This document shows positions 1 to 6,005 of a DNA stretch of 6,696 bases, in pieces (position 1 is the stretch's first letter; every line of letters starts with the position of its first letter). Both the position numbers and the translations under genes were made by a program. The stretch is from Lachnospiraceae bacterium (GTDB lineage: Bacteria; Bacillota; Clostridia; Lachnospirales; Lachnospiraceae): positions 1 to 6,696 of the forward strand of contig CAAFTS010000167.1 of assembly GCA_900765975.1 (NCBI GenBank), read 5' to 3'. The notes beneath the pieces were generated by a model, which saw only the letters and a program-made list of their open reading frames with translations, did no database searches and was not told the DNA's origin.

Positions 1-11
1 AAAACTAAGGA

Positions 12-43
12 ACCGCCTAGTACCGAACGGTATGCTAGGTGGT
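12..43 (+). repeat. Stem-loop upstream of the initiator gene (candidate oriT / nick region)
   Basis: The arm at 12-20 (accgcctag) pairs with 35-43 (ctaggtggt) through nine pairs, one of them G-T. An inner tacc/ggta pairing (21-24 with 29-32) closes a GAAC tetraloop, leaving a two-base bulge at 33-34. In Tn916 the transfer origin lies just upstream of orf20, the homologue of the gene that follows here. From that position I infer that this hairpin is part of the origin or nick site. The hairpin is seen directly; the origin role is by analogy, and no nick site can be recognised from sequence alone. Confidence 0.5.
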
Positions 44-45
44 GT

Positions 46-93
46 GGGAGGACGGTGAATAAAATAATTATTTACCTCCTACCCGATTGGAGG
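46..93 (+). promoter_or_regulatory. Long hairpin and alternative ribosome-site-masking helix in the initiator leader
   Basis: Bases 46-52 (gggagga) and 54-62 (ggtgaataa) pair with 68-76 (ttatttacc) and 77-84 (tcctaccc), with single-base bulges at 53 and 81 and a five-base loop. The same right arm has another possible partner: cctcc at 75-79 is exactly complementary to ggagg at 89-93, the ribosome binding site of the gene starting at 102. The two helices exclude each other, so the long hairpin would leave the ribosome site open and the short one would mask it. The pairing is read from the sequence. Its use as a switch is inference, and the structure could instead act as DNA in transfer or replication. 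Confidence 0.5.
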
Positions 94-101
94 AATAAAG
101 C

Positions 102-1268
102 ATGAATGATATAAAATTTATTGAAACATTAAAACAAAAGAGAAATGCCTGTGATTATTCGCAATCACGACTGGCACTGGAACTACAAATCAGCAGGCAG
201 AACTTAAATGAAATTGAAAACGGAAAAACAAAAGCCAGTAAAGAAATGAAACATATACTTCTACATTATCTTGATTATTGTAATTGTACACAGCCTTTCA
301 CTTTAACGATTGACTATCTGCGTGTTCGTTTTCCTACCACAGACGCATTGGAGATTATAAAAAATGTACTGGCAATGAAAAGCGAATATTTTATACATGA
401 AGATTATGGAATGTTTGGTTATGAAGAACAGTATATCTATGGGGATATTAGTGTAAATGCTTCTAAAGATAGTTCTATGGGTGTTTTATTAGAATTAAGA
501 GGTATGGGGTGTCGGAACTTGGAATATGTTTTACAGGCAAGAGGGATAGACTGGTATTCCTTTTTAAGCTGTTGTATAGATTATCAAGGCGTTTTTAAAC
601 GTATAGATTTAGCAATCAATGATATGGGCGGATTGCTGGATATAGAAATTCTAAGGGAACGCTATTATGCCAACAAGGTATGGAAACGTTCAAGAACCCA
701 TGAAGCAGTAGACAGCGGAAAATTATCGGGTACAAATGGAGATACTGCAAAAACTTTTTATATTGGTTCAAAGAGTAGTTCTATTTACTTTTGCTTGTAT
801 GAAAAAGAAAAGGAACAAAAAAGCAAGGGCATAAAAACAGACATTAAGAACCGCTTTGAAATTCGTTTGAAAAATGGAAAAGCAGAACAAACGATAGAAC
901 AACTTGTTTTTTCAAGAAATCCCGAACAGACCATAGCAAATCTTATCCTCACACAAATAGATTTTCCCGATTATATTTTATGGGATATATTTTTAGATAA
1001 TGTAACGACTTCACTTCCATTTATTATGACACCTGTTGCTGTCAATATGGATAAAACAAAACGCTGGTTAGAAAGACAGGTCATGCCCTCTTTATTGATG
1101 ATAAAAGAGATTGAAAAGAAAACAGGAGCAAAGTATCTGGAAGAAATCGACAGGCATACAAGACTAACAGAAAAGCAGGAATTAAAAATCAAACAAATGA
1201 CAACAGATATAGCAGATATGATTGAGAAAGATACCGCTGTTCCACAAAGGAATGACGGTATTTTTTAA
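102..1268 (+). CDS. HTH plus Rep_trans replication initiation factor / MobT-type relaxase
   Basis: This protein probably nicks one strand at the element's origin to start rolling-circle replication and transfer, acting on DNA in the cytoplasm. Residues about 5-55 form a Cro/CI-type helix-turn-helix (QSRLALELQISRQNLNEIEN). Residues about 65-265 match the replication initiation factor family of Tn916 Orf20. Conserved-looking blocks are RIDLAIND (167-174), TFYIGSKSS (218-226) and RFEIRLKN (251-258). Y220, Y229 and Y233 are candidate nicking tyrosines, but I cannot say which is used. The length of 388 aa is normal for initiators with an N-terminal HTH. The start at 102 is supported by ggagg at 89-93, eight bases upstream. 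In Tn916 this gene is followed by conjugation genes; here it is followed by non-coding repeats, which suggests a reduced, possibly mobilisable element. The family is clear, while the exact biochemical role is inferred. Confidence 0.92.
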   Translation: MNDIKFIETLKQKRNACDYSQSRLALELQISRQNLNEIENGKTKASKEMKHILLHYLDYCNCTQPFTLTIDYLRVRFPTTDALEIIKNVLAMKSEYFIHEDYGMFGYEEQYIYGDISVNASKDSSMGVLLELRGMGCRNLEYVLQARGIDWYSFLSCCIDYQGVFKRIDLAINDMGGLLDIEILRERYYANKVWKRSRTHEAVDSGKLSGTNGDTAKTFYIGSKSSSIYFCLYEKEKEQKSKGIKTDIKNRFEIRLKNGKAEQTIEQLVFSRNPEQTIANLILTQIDFPDYILWDIFLDNVTTSLPFIMTPVAVNMDKTKRWLERQVMPSLLMIKEIEKKTGAKYLEEIDRHTRLTEKQELKIKQMTTDIADMIEKDTAVPQRNDGIF

Positions 1269-1286
1269 TTTCTTCAAAAAATCTGC

Positions 1287-1798
1287 AACAAAACGGCTAC
1301 TTGTGTACAGATATGGTGCGAGGAAAGGAAATCTAACTTTTTAAATAAGGTCATAAAATCTTCCTTTGGTGTACAGATACGGAATGTAAGAAGAAATTGA
1401 AATTTTTTTGAAAAACCTGCAACAAAATAAGACTTCTATTCCTTATATGGTGCGAGGAAAGAAAATCGAAACTTTTTTTGAAAACAGGTCATCAAATCGG
1501 TGGTTGCTGTCCTTATATGGTGTGAAAGAAGAAACTATTTTCATTTTTAACTTAACAATCCGTAGTTTCCGTTCCCTATATGGAGCAAAGAAAATCTTTC
1601 ATTCCATTTTTGGCAGGAACGGTAGTGTATGGGGAGTTAGGGCGTGGAAAGAAAAACAATCTTTTTTCATCATCAACTTAGCAAACCGATACTTGCTATC
1701 CCTATATGGTGCATGAAAAGAAGTTAAAATTTTTCTATTTCAACTTAGCAAATGGACGTTTGCTGTACAGATAGTAGTGAAAAAGGGAAAAAGTTTTG
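1287..1798. repeat. Eight degenerate tandem repeats of about 66 bp downstream of the initiator gene
   Basis: A shared motif, roughly TGTCCTTATATGGTGYGA followed by an A/G-rich run and then a T-rich tract, recurs at steady spacing. The position matching TATGG falls at 1312, 1378, 1446, 1516, 1579, 1638, 1705 and 1772, giving steps of 66, 68, 70, 63, 59, 67 and 67. Two flavours exist: TGTACAGATA (first, second and eighth copies) and YCCYTATATGG (third, fourth, fifth and seventh). The sixth is the most diverged. Several units open with a small inverted repeat such as agcaaa/tttgct. The steps are not multiples of three, so coding pressure does not explain the array. Next to a replication initiator it could be an iteron-like binding array, a single-strand origin, or a string of structured RNA units. 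The array is seen directly; its function is unknown. Confidence 0.8.
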
Positions 1799-1806
1799 AA
1801 TTTTAG

Positions 1807-2073
1807 TTACATTTCTCCTCTTTTCCAACGCGGTATATAGGAAAGATGATTTTCTTCTTTCAATCGTTCTTTGACAACTGAATAAAGCAATTCAATACGT
1901 TTGACAGACAGCGAGCCGTTGAAACAGATACGCCATGACCTTTCCCCTGCAAAAGCGAGCGATAACCTATCTGTGTTCTTGTAAAAGACTTGTCCTCTTT
2001 TATCGCTATGACCTGTGCTGTCAGATAATGATACTCCCGTACAGCCACAGCTTGAGCGTTCAGAGCGTCGCAC
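1807..2073 (-). pseudogene. Unrecognised minus-strand coding fragment (hypothetical)
   Basis: This minus-strand frame reads from a GTG at 2073 to a TAA at 1807-1809. It ends in a protein-like, charged tail (IELLYSVVKERLKEEN, then LSYIPRWKRGEM). The first 25 or so residues look poor, and no ribosome binding site precedes the GTG. A second minus-strand frame over 1860-2048 is also open and contains a plausible stretch (TAQVIAIKEDKSFTRTQIGY). That pattern suggests either a frameshifted old gene or one chance frame. I do not recognise a family. It is more likely a decayed remnant than a working gene, but a short real protein cannot be excluded. Confidence 0.3.
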
Positions 2074-2185
2074 GCAATGGGTACGGCTACATAAGAACTA
2101 TGCAGAGGTGGAACTCCTGTGGGCTATGACAAAAGCCGTTGAATTGCTTAGAAAGATTTTACAGAAAGGGGGTATGTGTTATTGA
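2012..2185 (+). pseudogene. Orphan C-terminal coding fragment upstream of the TnpW-like gene
   Basis: The plus frame is open from 2012 to the TGA at 2183-2185. From about 2054 it reads like the end of a helical protein (ERSERRTQWVRLHKNYAEVE, then LLWAMTKAVELLRKILQKGG). No start codon with a ribosome site is visible, and a stop lies at 2009-2011. It therefore looks like the 3' remainder of a gene whose front was lost or replaced by the opposite-strand sequence to the left. It runs directly into the small gene downstream in another frame. I do not recognise the family. Confidence 0.35.
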
Positions 2186-2348
2186 TAATGCTGTAAAAAC
2201 AATTCAAAAGAAAAATGGCAAGTGTGGCATTGGCAACAGAGGAAAGACAAAGATTGTTGTAAAAGAGCATTTTTCCGAAAAGGGAAAGACAATGGAAGAA
2301 CTTCTAACGGATGTCATGTTGGAAAAAGCAAAGCAGACAATCGCATAA
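2139..2348 (+). CDS. Small TnpW-like transposon-encoded protein
   Basis: The recognisable part starts around 2181 and reads IDNAVKTIQKKNGKCGIGNR, then TKIVVKEHFSEKGKTMEELL and an alanine/lysine-rich end. The block of a beta-strand, HFSE, a short turn, then a helix resembles the TnpW family of Tn4451-like and related clostridial elements. Those proteins are about 50-70 aa and often encoded beside the recombinase; their function is not established. The start is doubtful. TTG at 2139 has no ribosome site. The strong AAAGGGGG at 2165-2172 leads to ATG 2174, which is in another frame and stops after three codons. Only an ATT at 2181 lies at good spacing in the right frame. The gene may be frameshifted at its start, or may use a rare initiation codon. 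Confidence 0.5.
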   Translation: MNCLERFYRKGVCVIDNAVKTIQKKNGKCGIGNRGKTKIVVKEHFSEKGKTMEELLTDVMLEKAKQTIA

Positions 2349-2373
2349 AATCGGTGCAGTTGTAAGAAATAGA

Positions 2374-2403
2374 TTGAATGACAAAAAGTACCCGTGTTAT
2401 ACT
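2374..2403 (+). promoter_or_regulatory. Sigma-A promoter of the recombinase gene
   Basis: TTGAAT at 2374-2379 and TATACT at 2398-2403 are separated by 18 bases and match the -35 and -10 consensus at four and five of six positions. Transcription would start near 2410, leaving a leader of about 50 bases before the recombinase. The -10 box begins on the last base of the left arm of the 9-bp inverted repeat at 2390-2434, so a protein bound there would block this promoter. Confidence 0.6.
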
Positions 2404-2434
2404 TTACTTGCAAGCAGGTATTGTAAACACGGGT
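2390..2434. repeat. 9-bp perfect inverted repeat over the recombinase promoter/leader
   Basis: acccgtgtt at 2390-2398 and aacacgggt at 2426-2434 are exact reverse complements separated by 27 bases. Inside them atac (2399-2402) can pair with gtat (2418-2421), leaving a four-base bulge at 2422-2425. The centre holds a small palindrome, cttgcaag. The structure ends eight bases before the AAAGGAGG ribosome site (2442-2449). It may be an operator for a dimeric regulator, or an RNA hairpin in transcripts that start further upstream. There is no T-run after it, so it is not an ordinary intrinsic terminator. Confidence 0.7.
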
Positions 2435-2459
2435 TAGTTATAAAGGAGGATAACTGACA

Positions 2460-4073
2460 ATGAAACAACAGATTTACAATACTGCACTTTATCTTAGGTT
2501 AAGCCGAGATGATGAATTACAGGGCGAAAGTTCCAGCATTACCACACAAAGAAGTATGTTGCGTCTATATGCAAAAGAACATCATTTGAATGTGATTGAT
2601 GAATATATTGATGACGGCTGGTCGGGAACAAATTTTGAAAGACCGAGCTTTCAAAGAATGATTGAGGATATAGAGGCAGGAAAAATCAACTGTGTTGTAA
2701 CAAAAGACTTATCACGACTTGGCAGAAATTATATTATGACAGGGCAATATACTGAATTGTATTTTCCCAGCCATAATGTCCGTTACATAGCGATTGACGA
2801 CGGTGTAGACAGCGAAAAAGGCGAAAGTGAGATTGCACCATTTAAGAACATCATCAATGAATGGGTAGCAAGAGATACGAGCCGTAAAGTGAAATCAGCG
2901 TTTAAGACAAAATTTGCAGAGGGTGCGTATTATGGGGCTTATGCTCCGTTAGGATATAAGAAACACCCCGACATCAAAGGGAAACTGTTGATTGATGATG
3001 AAACAAAATGGATTGTTGAAAAAATCTTCTCCCTAGCCTATCAAGGTTACGGTAGTGCAAAAATCACAAAAATACTGCGAGAAGAAAAAGTTCCGACAGC
3101 GTCTTGGCTGAATTTCACAAGGTACGGTACTTTTGCACACATCTTTGAGGGAAAGCCCGAAAGCAAGCGTTATGAGTGGACGATTGCTCATGTCAAGGCA
3201 ATCTTAAAAAGTGAAGTCTATATCGGAAACAGCGTTCATAATCGACAATCAACAGTTTCATTCAAGAGCAAGAAAAAAGTGCGTAAGCCCGAAAGTGAAT
3301 GGTTTCGAGTAGAAAATACCCATGAACCGATTATTGACAAGGAAGTGTTCTATCGTGTGCAGGAACAGATAAAATCAAGGCGTAGACAGACAAAGGAAAA
3401 AGCAACGCCGATATTTGCAGGGCTTGTCAAGTGTGCGGATTGTGGCTGGTCTATGCGGTTTGCGACAAATAAGGCAAATAAAACGCCATACAGTTATTAT
3501 GCTTGCAGTTACTACGGGCAGTTTGGCAAAGGTACTTGTTCTATGCACTATATCCGTTATGATGTGTTGTATCAAGCCGTATTGGAACGATTGCAGTATT
3601 GGGCTAAGGCAGTACAGCAGGACGAAGAAAAGGTGTTGAATAAGATACAAAAGGCTGGCAATGCAGAGCGAATACGGGAAAAGAAGAAAAAGGCAAGTGC
3701 CTTGAAGAAAGCCGAGAACCGACAAAATGAGATTGACCGCTTGTTTGCGAAAATGTACGAAGATAGAGCCTGTGAGAAGATAACGGAACGAAACTTCATC
3801 ATGCTGTCGGGGAAATATCAGAAAGAACAGATAGGACTGGAACAGCAGATAACCAACCTAAGAGAAGAATTAAGTAAAATGGAACAGGATATGATAGGTG
3901 CTGAAAGGTGGATTGAGTTAATCAAGGAGTATTCCGTACCAAAGGAACTGACAGCACCGTTATTAAATGCAATGATAGAAAAAATCCTTATTCACGAAGC
4001 AACAACGAATGAGGAGAACGAAAGAATACAGGAAATAGAGATATATTACCGATTTATTGGAAAAGTAGACTGA
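2460..4073 (+). CDS. Large serine recombinase (TndX/TnpX-type) of the element
   Basis: This is the enzyme that excises and integrates the element through a serine-DNA intermediate. The resolvase-type catalytic domain covers about residues 5-150: YLRLSRDD with nucleophile candidate S15 and R13, then KDLSRLGRN with R86 and R89. A recombinase DNA-binding domain follows (about 160-300). A zinc ribbon with C325, C328, C349 and C360 comes next, then a long coiled-coil region (about 385-485) and a DUF4368-like tail. The length of 537 aa is close to TndX of Tn5397 (533 aa). AAAGGAGG at 2442-2449 sits ten bases before the ATG. The gene ends about 29 bases from the inferred element boundary, which is normal for an element's own integrase. 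All catalytic and zinc residues looked for are present, so it should be active. The type is certain; assignment to the TndX rather than TnpX branch is by resemblance. Confidence 0.95.
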   Translation: MKQQIYNTALYLRLSRDDELQGESSSITTQRSMLRLYAKEHHLNVIDEYIDDGWSGTNFERPSFQRMIEDIEAGKINCVVTKDLSRLGRNYIMTGQYTELYFPSHNVRYIAIDDGVDSEKGESEIAPFKNIINEWVARDTSRKVKSAFKTKFAEGAYYGAYAPLGYKKHPDIKGKLLIDDETKWIVEKIFSLAYQGYGSAKITKILREEKVPTASWLNFTRYGTFAHIFEGKPESKRYEWTIAHVKAILKSEVYIGNSVHNRQSTVSFKSKKKVRKPESEWFRVENTHEPIIDKEVFYRVQEQIKSRRRQTKEKATPIFAGLVKCADCGWSMRFATNKANKTPYSYYACSYYGQFGKGTCSMHYIRYDVLYQAVLERLQYWAKAVQQDEEKVLNKIQKAGNAERIREKKKKASALKKAENRQNEIDRLFAKMYEDRACEKITERNFIMLSGKYQKEQIGLEQQITNLREELSKMEQDMIGAERWIELIKEYSVPKELTAPLLNAMIEKILIHEATTNEENERIQEIEIYYRFIGKVD

Positions 4074-4081
4074 TAAAGAGG

Positions 4082-4110
4082 GTTCATATCTTTAACTAAG
4101 GGAAACTGGT
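4082..4110. other. Right attachment junction (attR) between element and chromosome
   Basis: Left of about 4100 the sequence belongs to the element; right of it an XRE-regulator reading frame is continuous. In that frame TAA stands at 4093-4095, followed by CTA AGG GAA ACT GGT ACG ACA TAT. The host gene is expected to read K-W-E-T-G-T-T-Y-P-D here, so identity begins within the sequence gggaaactggt (4100-4110). The GA at 4102-4103 is a candidate two-base crossover core, since TndX is known to recombine at GA. The left junction is outside the window, so the exact base and the direct repeat cannot be confirmed. Confidence 0.65.
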
Positions 4111-5043
4111 ACGACATATCCGGATATCGTTCTTTTGCCTGTACTTGCAAGACTTCTGGATACGGATTTGAATACCTTGTTGTCATTTCAGGAAGATCTT
4201 TCAGAAAAGGAGATTGCCTTATTTTTGAACTATCTGTCGGACTTGTCCGAGAAAGAAGGGATTGAGAGAATTTTTGAGGTTGCTTTGGATAAAATCAAAC
4301 AGTTTCCAAACTGCTATCCTTTGATTTTAAATGTGGCAATTTTGCTGGAAGGTATACTGGTTATGAAGGTGACCACAAAAAAGAAAGAAGAATACGAGCA
4401 TACAATAGAAGACTTGTATCGGCGTGCATTGGAGAGTCCGGATATTGCCATTCAGAATCAGGCGAAGGCAATGCTGATTTCCAAATACAGGAATCGGAAA
4501 GAGTATGATCTGGCACAAGAGATGTTGGATACCCTCCCCAATAAGGACTTTTTTGACAAGAAACAACTACAAATTAGTTTGTGGACTGAAAGTGGCAAGT
4601 TAGATGCGGCAGTTAAATTGGCAGAGGAACAATTGCTGATGATGACGAACGATATGCATTTTCTTCTGATGTCTCTTATGGAAATTGCCATAAAAGAGGA
4701 GAGAAACGAGGATGCAGAGTATATTGCAGAGGTTTACAAAAAGGCAGCCAATCTGTTTGGTTTATGGGAATACACTTCCTATGTTGCACATTTTCAACTC
4801 TACGCTGCTACAAAACAGCGAATGAAGGCGGCAAAATTACTGATTCCGATGTTAAAATCTTTGACAAAAAAATGGGAATTGAATCAATCTCCATTGTATC
4901 AGCATTTGGAATCCAAGGAAGTAGATCAAACATTTGGACCAACTTTACAGAAAACCCTTGTTCAGTCAATTTGCGAGGATAAGGAGATAGAATTTTTAAA
5001 GGATAGTCCGGAGTTGCAGGAGTGGATAAAGGAGAATTTATGA
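4102..5043 (+). pseudogene. 5'-truncated XRE-family HTH regulator interrupted by the element
   Basis: The first readable residues (TGTTYPDIVLLPVLARLLDT) are the last helix of a Cro/CI-type HTH domain, normally preceded by SKWE. The rest, about 280 residues, is an all-helical, TPR-like domain typical of long XRE regulators of Firmicutes. The DNA-recognition helix and the start are missing because the mobile element lies in the gene. A TTG at 4135 could in principle start translation but has no ribosome site. Its stop overlaps the start of the next gene (ATGA at 5040-5043), so in the uninterrupted genome it was probably the first gene of an operon with the ArsC-like and DUF5714-like genes. The signal that the C-terminal domain senses is unknown. 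The truncation is clear from the sequence; the regulatory target is inferred. Confidence 0.8.
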
Positions 5044-5420
5044 AGAAAATTGCATTTGTATGTATACATAATTCTTGTCGGAGCCAGATTGCAGAGGCAT
5101 TGGGCAAGGCATTGATGGGGGATAAATATAAGTTTTATTCTTGTGGAACTGTTGTAAAGGATCAGATCAATCAAGATGCAGTACGAATCATGAAAGAACT
5201 CTATCGGATTGATATGGAGCAGACGCAGTATTCCAAGTTAGTGACGGATATACCGGAGGTAGACGTGGCAATTTCCATGGGATGCGGCGTGGTCTGCCCT
5301 TATATTGGCAGAGAATTTGATGAAGACTGGGGATTGGAAGACCCCACTGGAAAAAGCGATGAAGAGTTCAAAAAAGTAATTGCAGAAATCGAGCGGCGAG
5401 TGCGAAAACTTGCCTATTGA
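5040..5420 (+). CDS. ArsC-like arsenate reductase / low-molecular-weight tyrosine phosphatase family protein
   Basis: The protein has the CX5R phosphate-binding loop at its start (C8-I-H-N-S-C-R14, then S15) and the acidic D101-P102 in WGLEDP. These are hallmarks of the low-molecular-weight phosphatase fold that includes thioredoxin-linked arsenate reductase. C82 and C86 (GCGVVC) occupy the region where ArsC carries its relay cysteines, although staphylococcal ArsC has C82 and C89. The length of 126 aa fits both families. ATG 5040 is preferred over GTG 5022 because GGAG at 5031-5034 lies five bases before it and it overlaps the upstream stop as ATGA. The arsenate role is likely but unproved: no arsR, arsB or acr3 lies in the window, and a protein-phosphatase role is the alternative. 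Loss of the operon's own promoter probably alters its expression. Confidence 0.85.
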   Translation: MKKIAFVCIHNSCRSQIAEALGKALMGDKYKFYSCGTVVKDQINQDAVRIMKELYRIDMEQTQYSKLVTDIPEVDVAISMGCGVVCPYIGREFDEDWGLEDPTGKSDEEFKKVIAEIERRVRKLAY

Positions 5421-5456
5421 TACTACAAACCAACAATGTGGAAAGAGGAAGTAAAA

Positions 5457-6005
5457 ATGGGTGACCAGATGAAAATAATTCAAACTGTTTGTATGGAGGA
5501 GCAGAGCAGAAATCCTGTCGAGATTGCAAAGAAATTAATGAAATTGGAAGGCGTATCCATTCATGGACCGGAACATCATATCCTGGAAGGTTCTGCACTT
5601 TTAACAGCGATGTACAATGCAGGTGCAGAATTTGATTTGGAAAAGGCGCTGCATGAAATGGAAGTCAGAGGGCGAAAGATGCCGGGAGCAACCTGTGGGC
5701 AATGGGGAATGTGCGGTTCCTGTGCGTCGGTAGGAGCAGCGCTGGCAATCATCCATGAGACAGGTCCATTGTCTGATAATGAATTTTACAAAGATAATCT
5801 CCGCCTGACTTCTGAGGCGCTGAGCCAAATTGCAGAAGTCGGCGGTCCACGCTGTTGTAAGAGAAATGCCTTTCTATCCTTAAAGACAGCGGTTGAATTT
5901 GTGAATCGTATGTATGGACTGCAACTGGAAGACAGTGACATACATTGTGAATTTAGCGCGCTTAATCAACAGTGCATCAAGGAGCGCTGTCCGTTTTACA
6001 AGTAG
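5457..6005 (+). CDS. Cysteine-rich DUF5714-like protein
   Basis: This 182-aa soluble protein has no signal peptide or membrane segment. It has nine cysteines: C12, a cluster C80-x5-C86-x2-C89 in GATCGQWGMCGSC, the pair C133-C134, and a tail set C164-x8-C173-x4-C178. Their arrangement suggests binding of a metal or iron-sulfur cluster, or thiol chemistry. The pattern matches what I recall of DUF5714, a family without a known function. The gene starts 36 bases after the ArsC-like gene on the same strand and was probably co-transcribed with it, so a role in a thiol-dependent or metalloid process is a fair guess only. ATG 5457 is preferred because AGAGGAAG at 5444-5451 precedes it; ATG 5436 would add seven residues. 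Its last 29 bases overlap the convergent gene on the other strand. Confidence 0.75.
   Translation: MGDQMKIIQTVCMEEQSRNPVEIAKKLMKLEGVSIHGPEHHILEGSALLTAMYNAGAEFDLEKALHEMEVRGRKMPGATCGQWGMCGSCASVGAALAIIHETGPLSDNEFYKDNLRLTSEALSQIAEVGGPRCCKRNAFLSLKTAVEFVNRMYGLQLEDSDIHCEFSALNQQCIKERCPFYK

Noticed and set aside
3..10. aactaagg at the window start matches aactaagg at 4094-4101, suggesting a second element end
   Set aside because: Eight bases can match by chance, no host gene is recognisable at the window start, and the element clearly continues to the left.
1408..1716. A 102-codon open frame with recurring LLSLYGA-like peptides
   Set aside because: It starts at a TTG without a ribosome site and is only a reading of the DNA repeat array. 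The unit steps are not multiples of three, so successive copies fall in different frames.
1287..1798. CRISPR array
   Set aside because: The repeats are degenerate along their whole length, there are no unique spacers between exact repeats, and no cas genes are present.
1860..2048. Minus-strand 62-codon frame as a separate gene
   Set aside because: It begins at GTG without a ribosome site and overlaps an equally plausible frame. At most one of the two is ancestral, so it is only mentioned with the fragment.
2390..2434. Intrinsic terminator before the recombinase
   Set aside because: The stem has no U-tract after it, and it overlaps a good promoter and precedes a good ribosome site.
102..4073. 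Element is Tn916 itself
   Set aside because: Only the initiator is Tn916-like. The integrase is a serine recombinase, not the tyrosine type, and xis, the conjugation genes and tet(M) are absent from the window.
4116..4127. 12-base perfect palindrome atatccggatat next to the junction
   Set aside because: It lies inside conserved host codons (Y-P-D-I) and is explained by coding sequence. It is not needed for a serine recombinase core.
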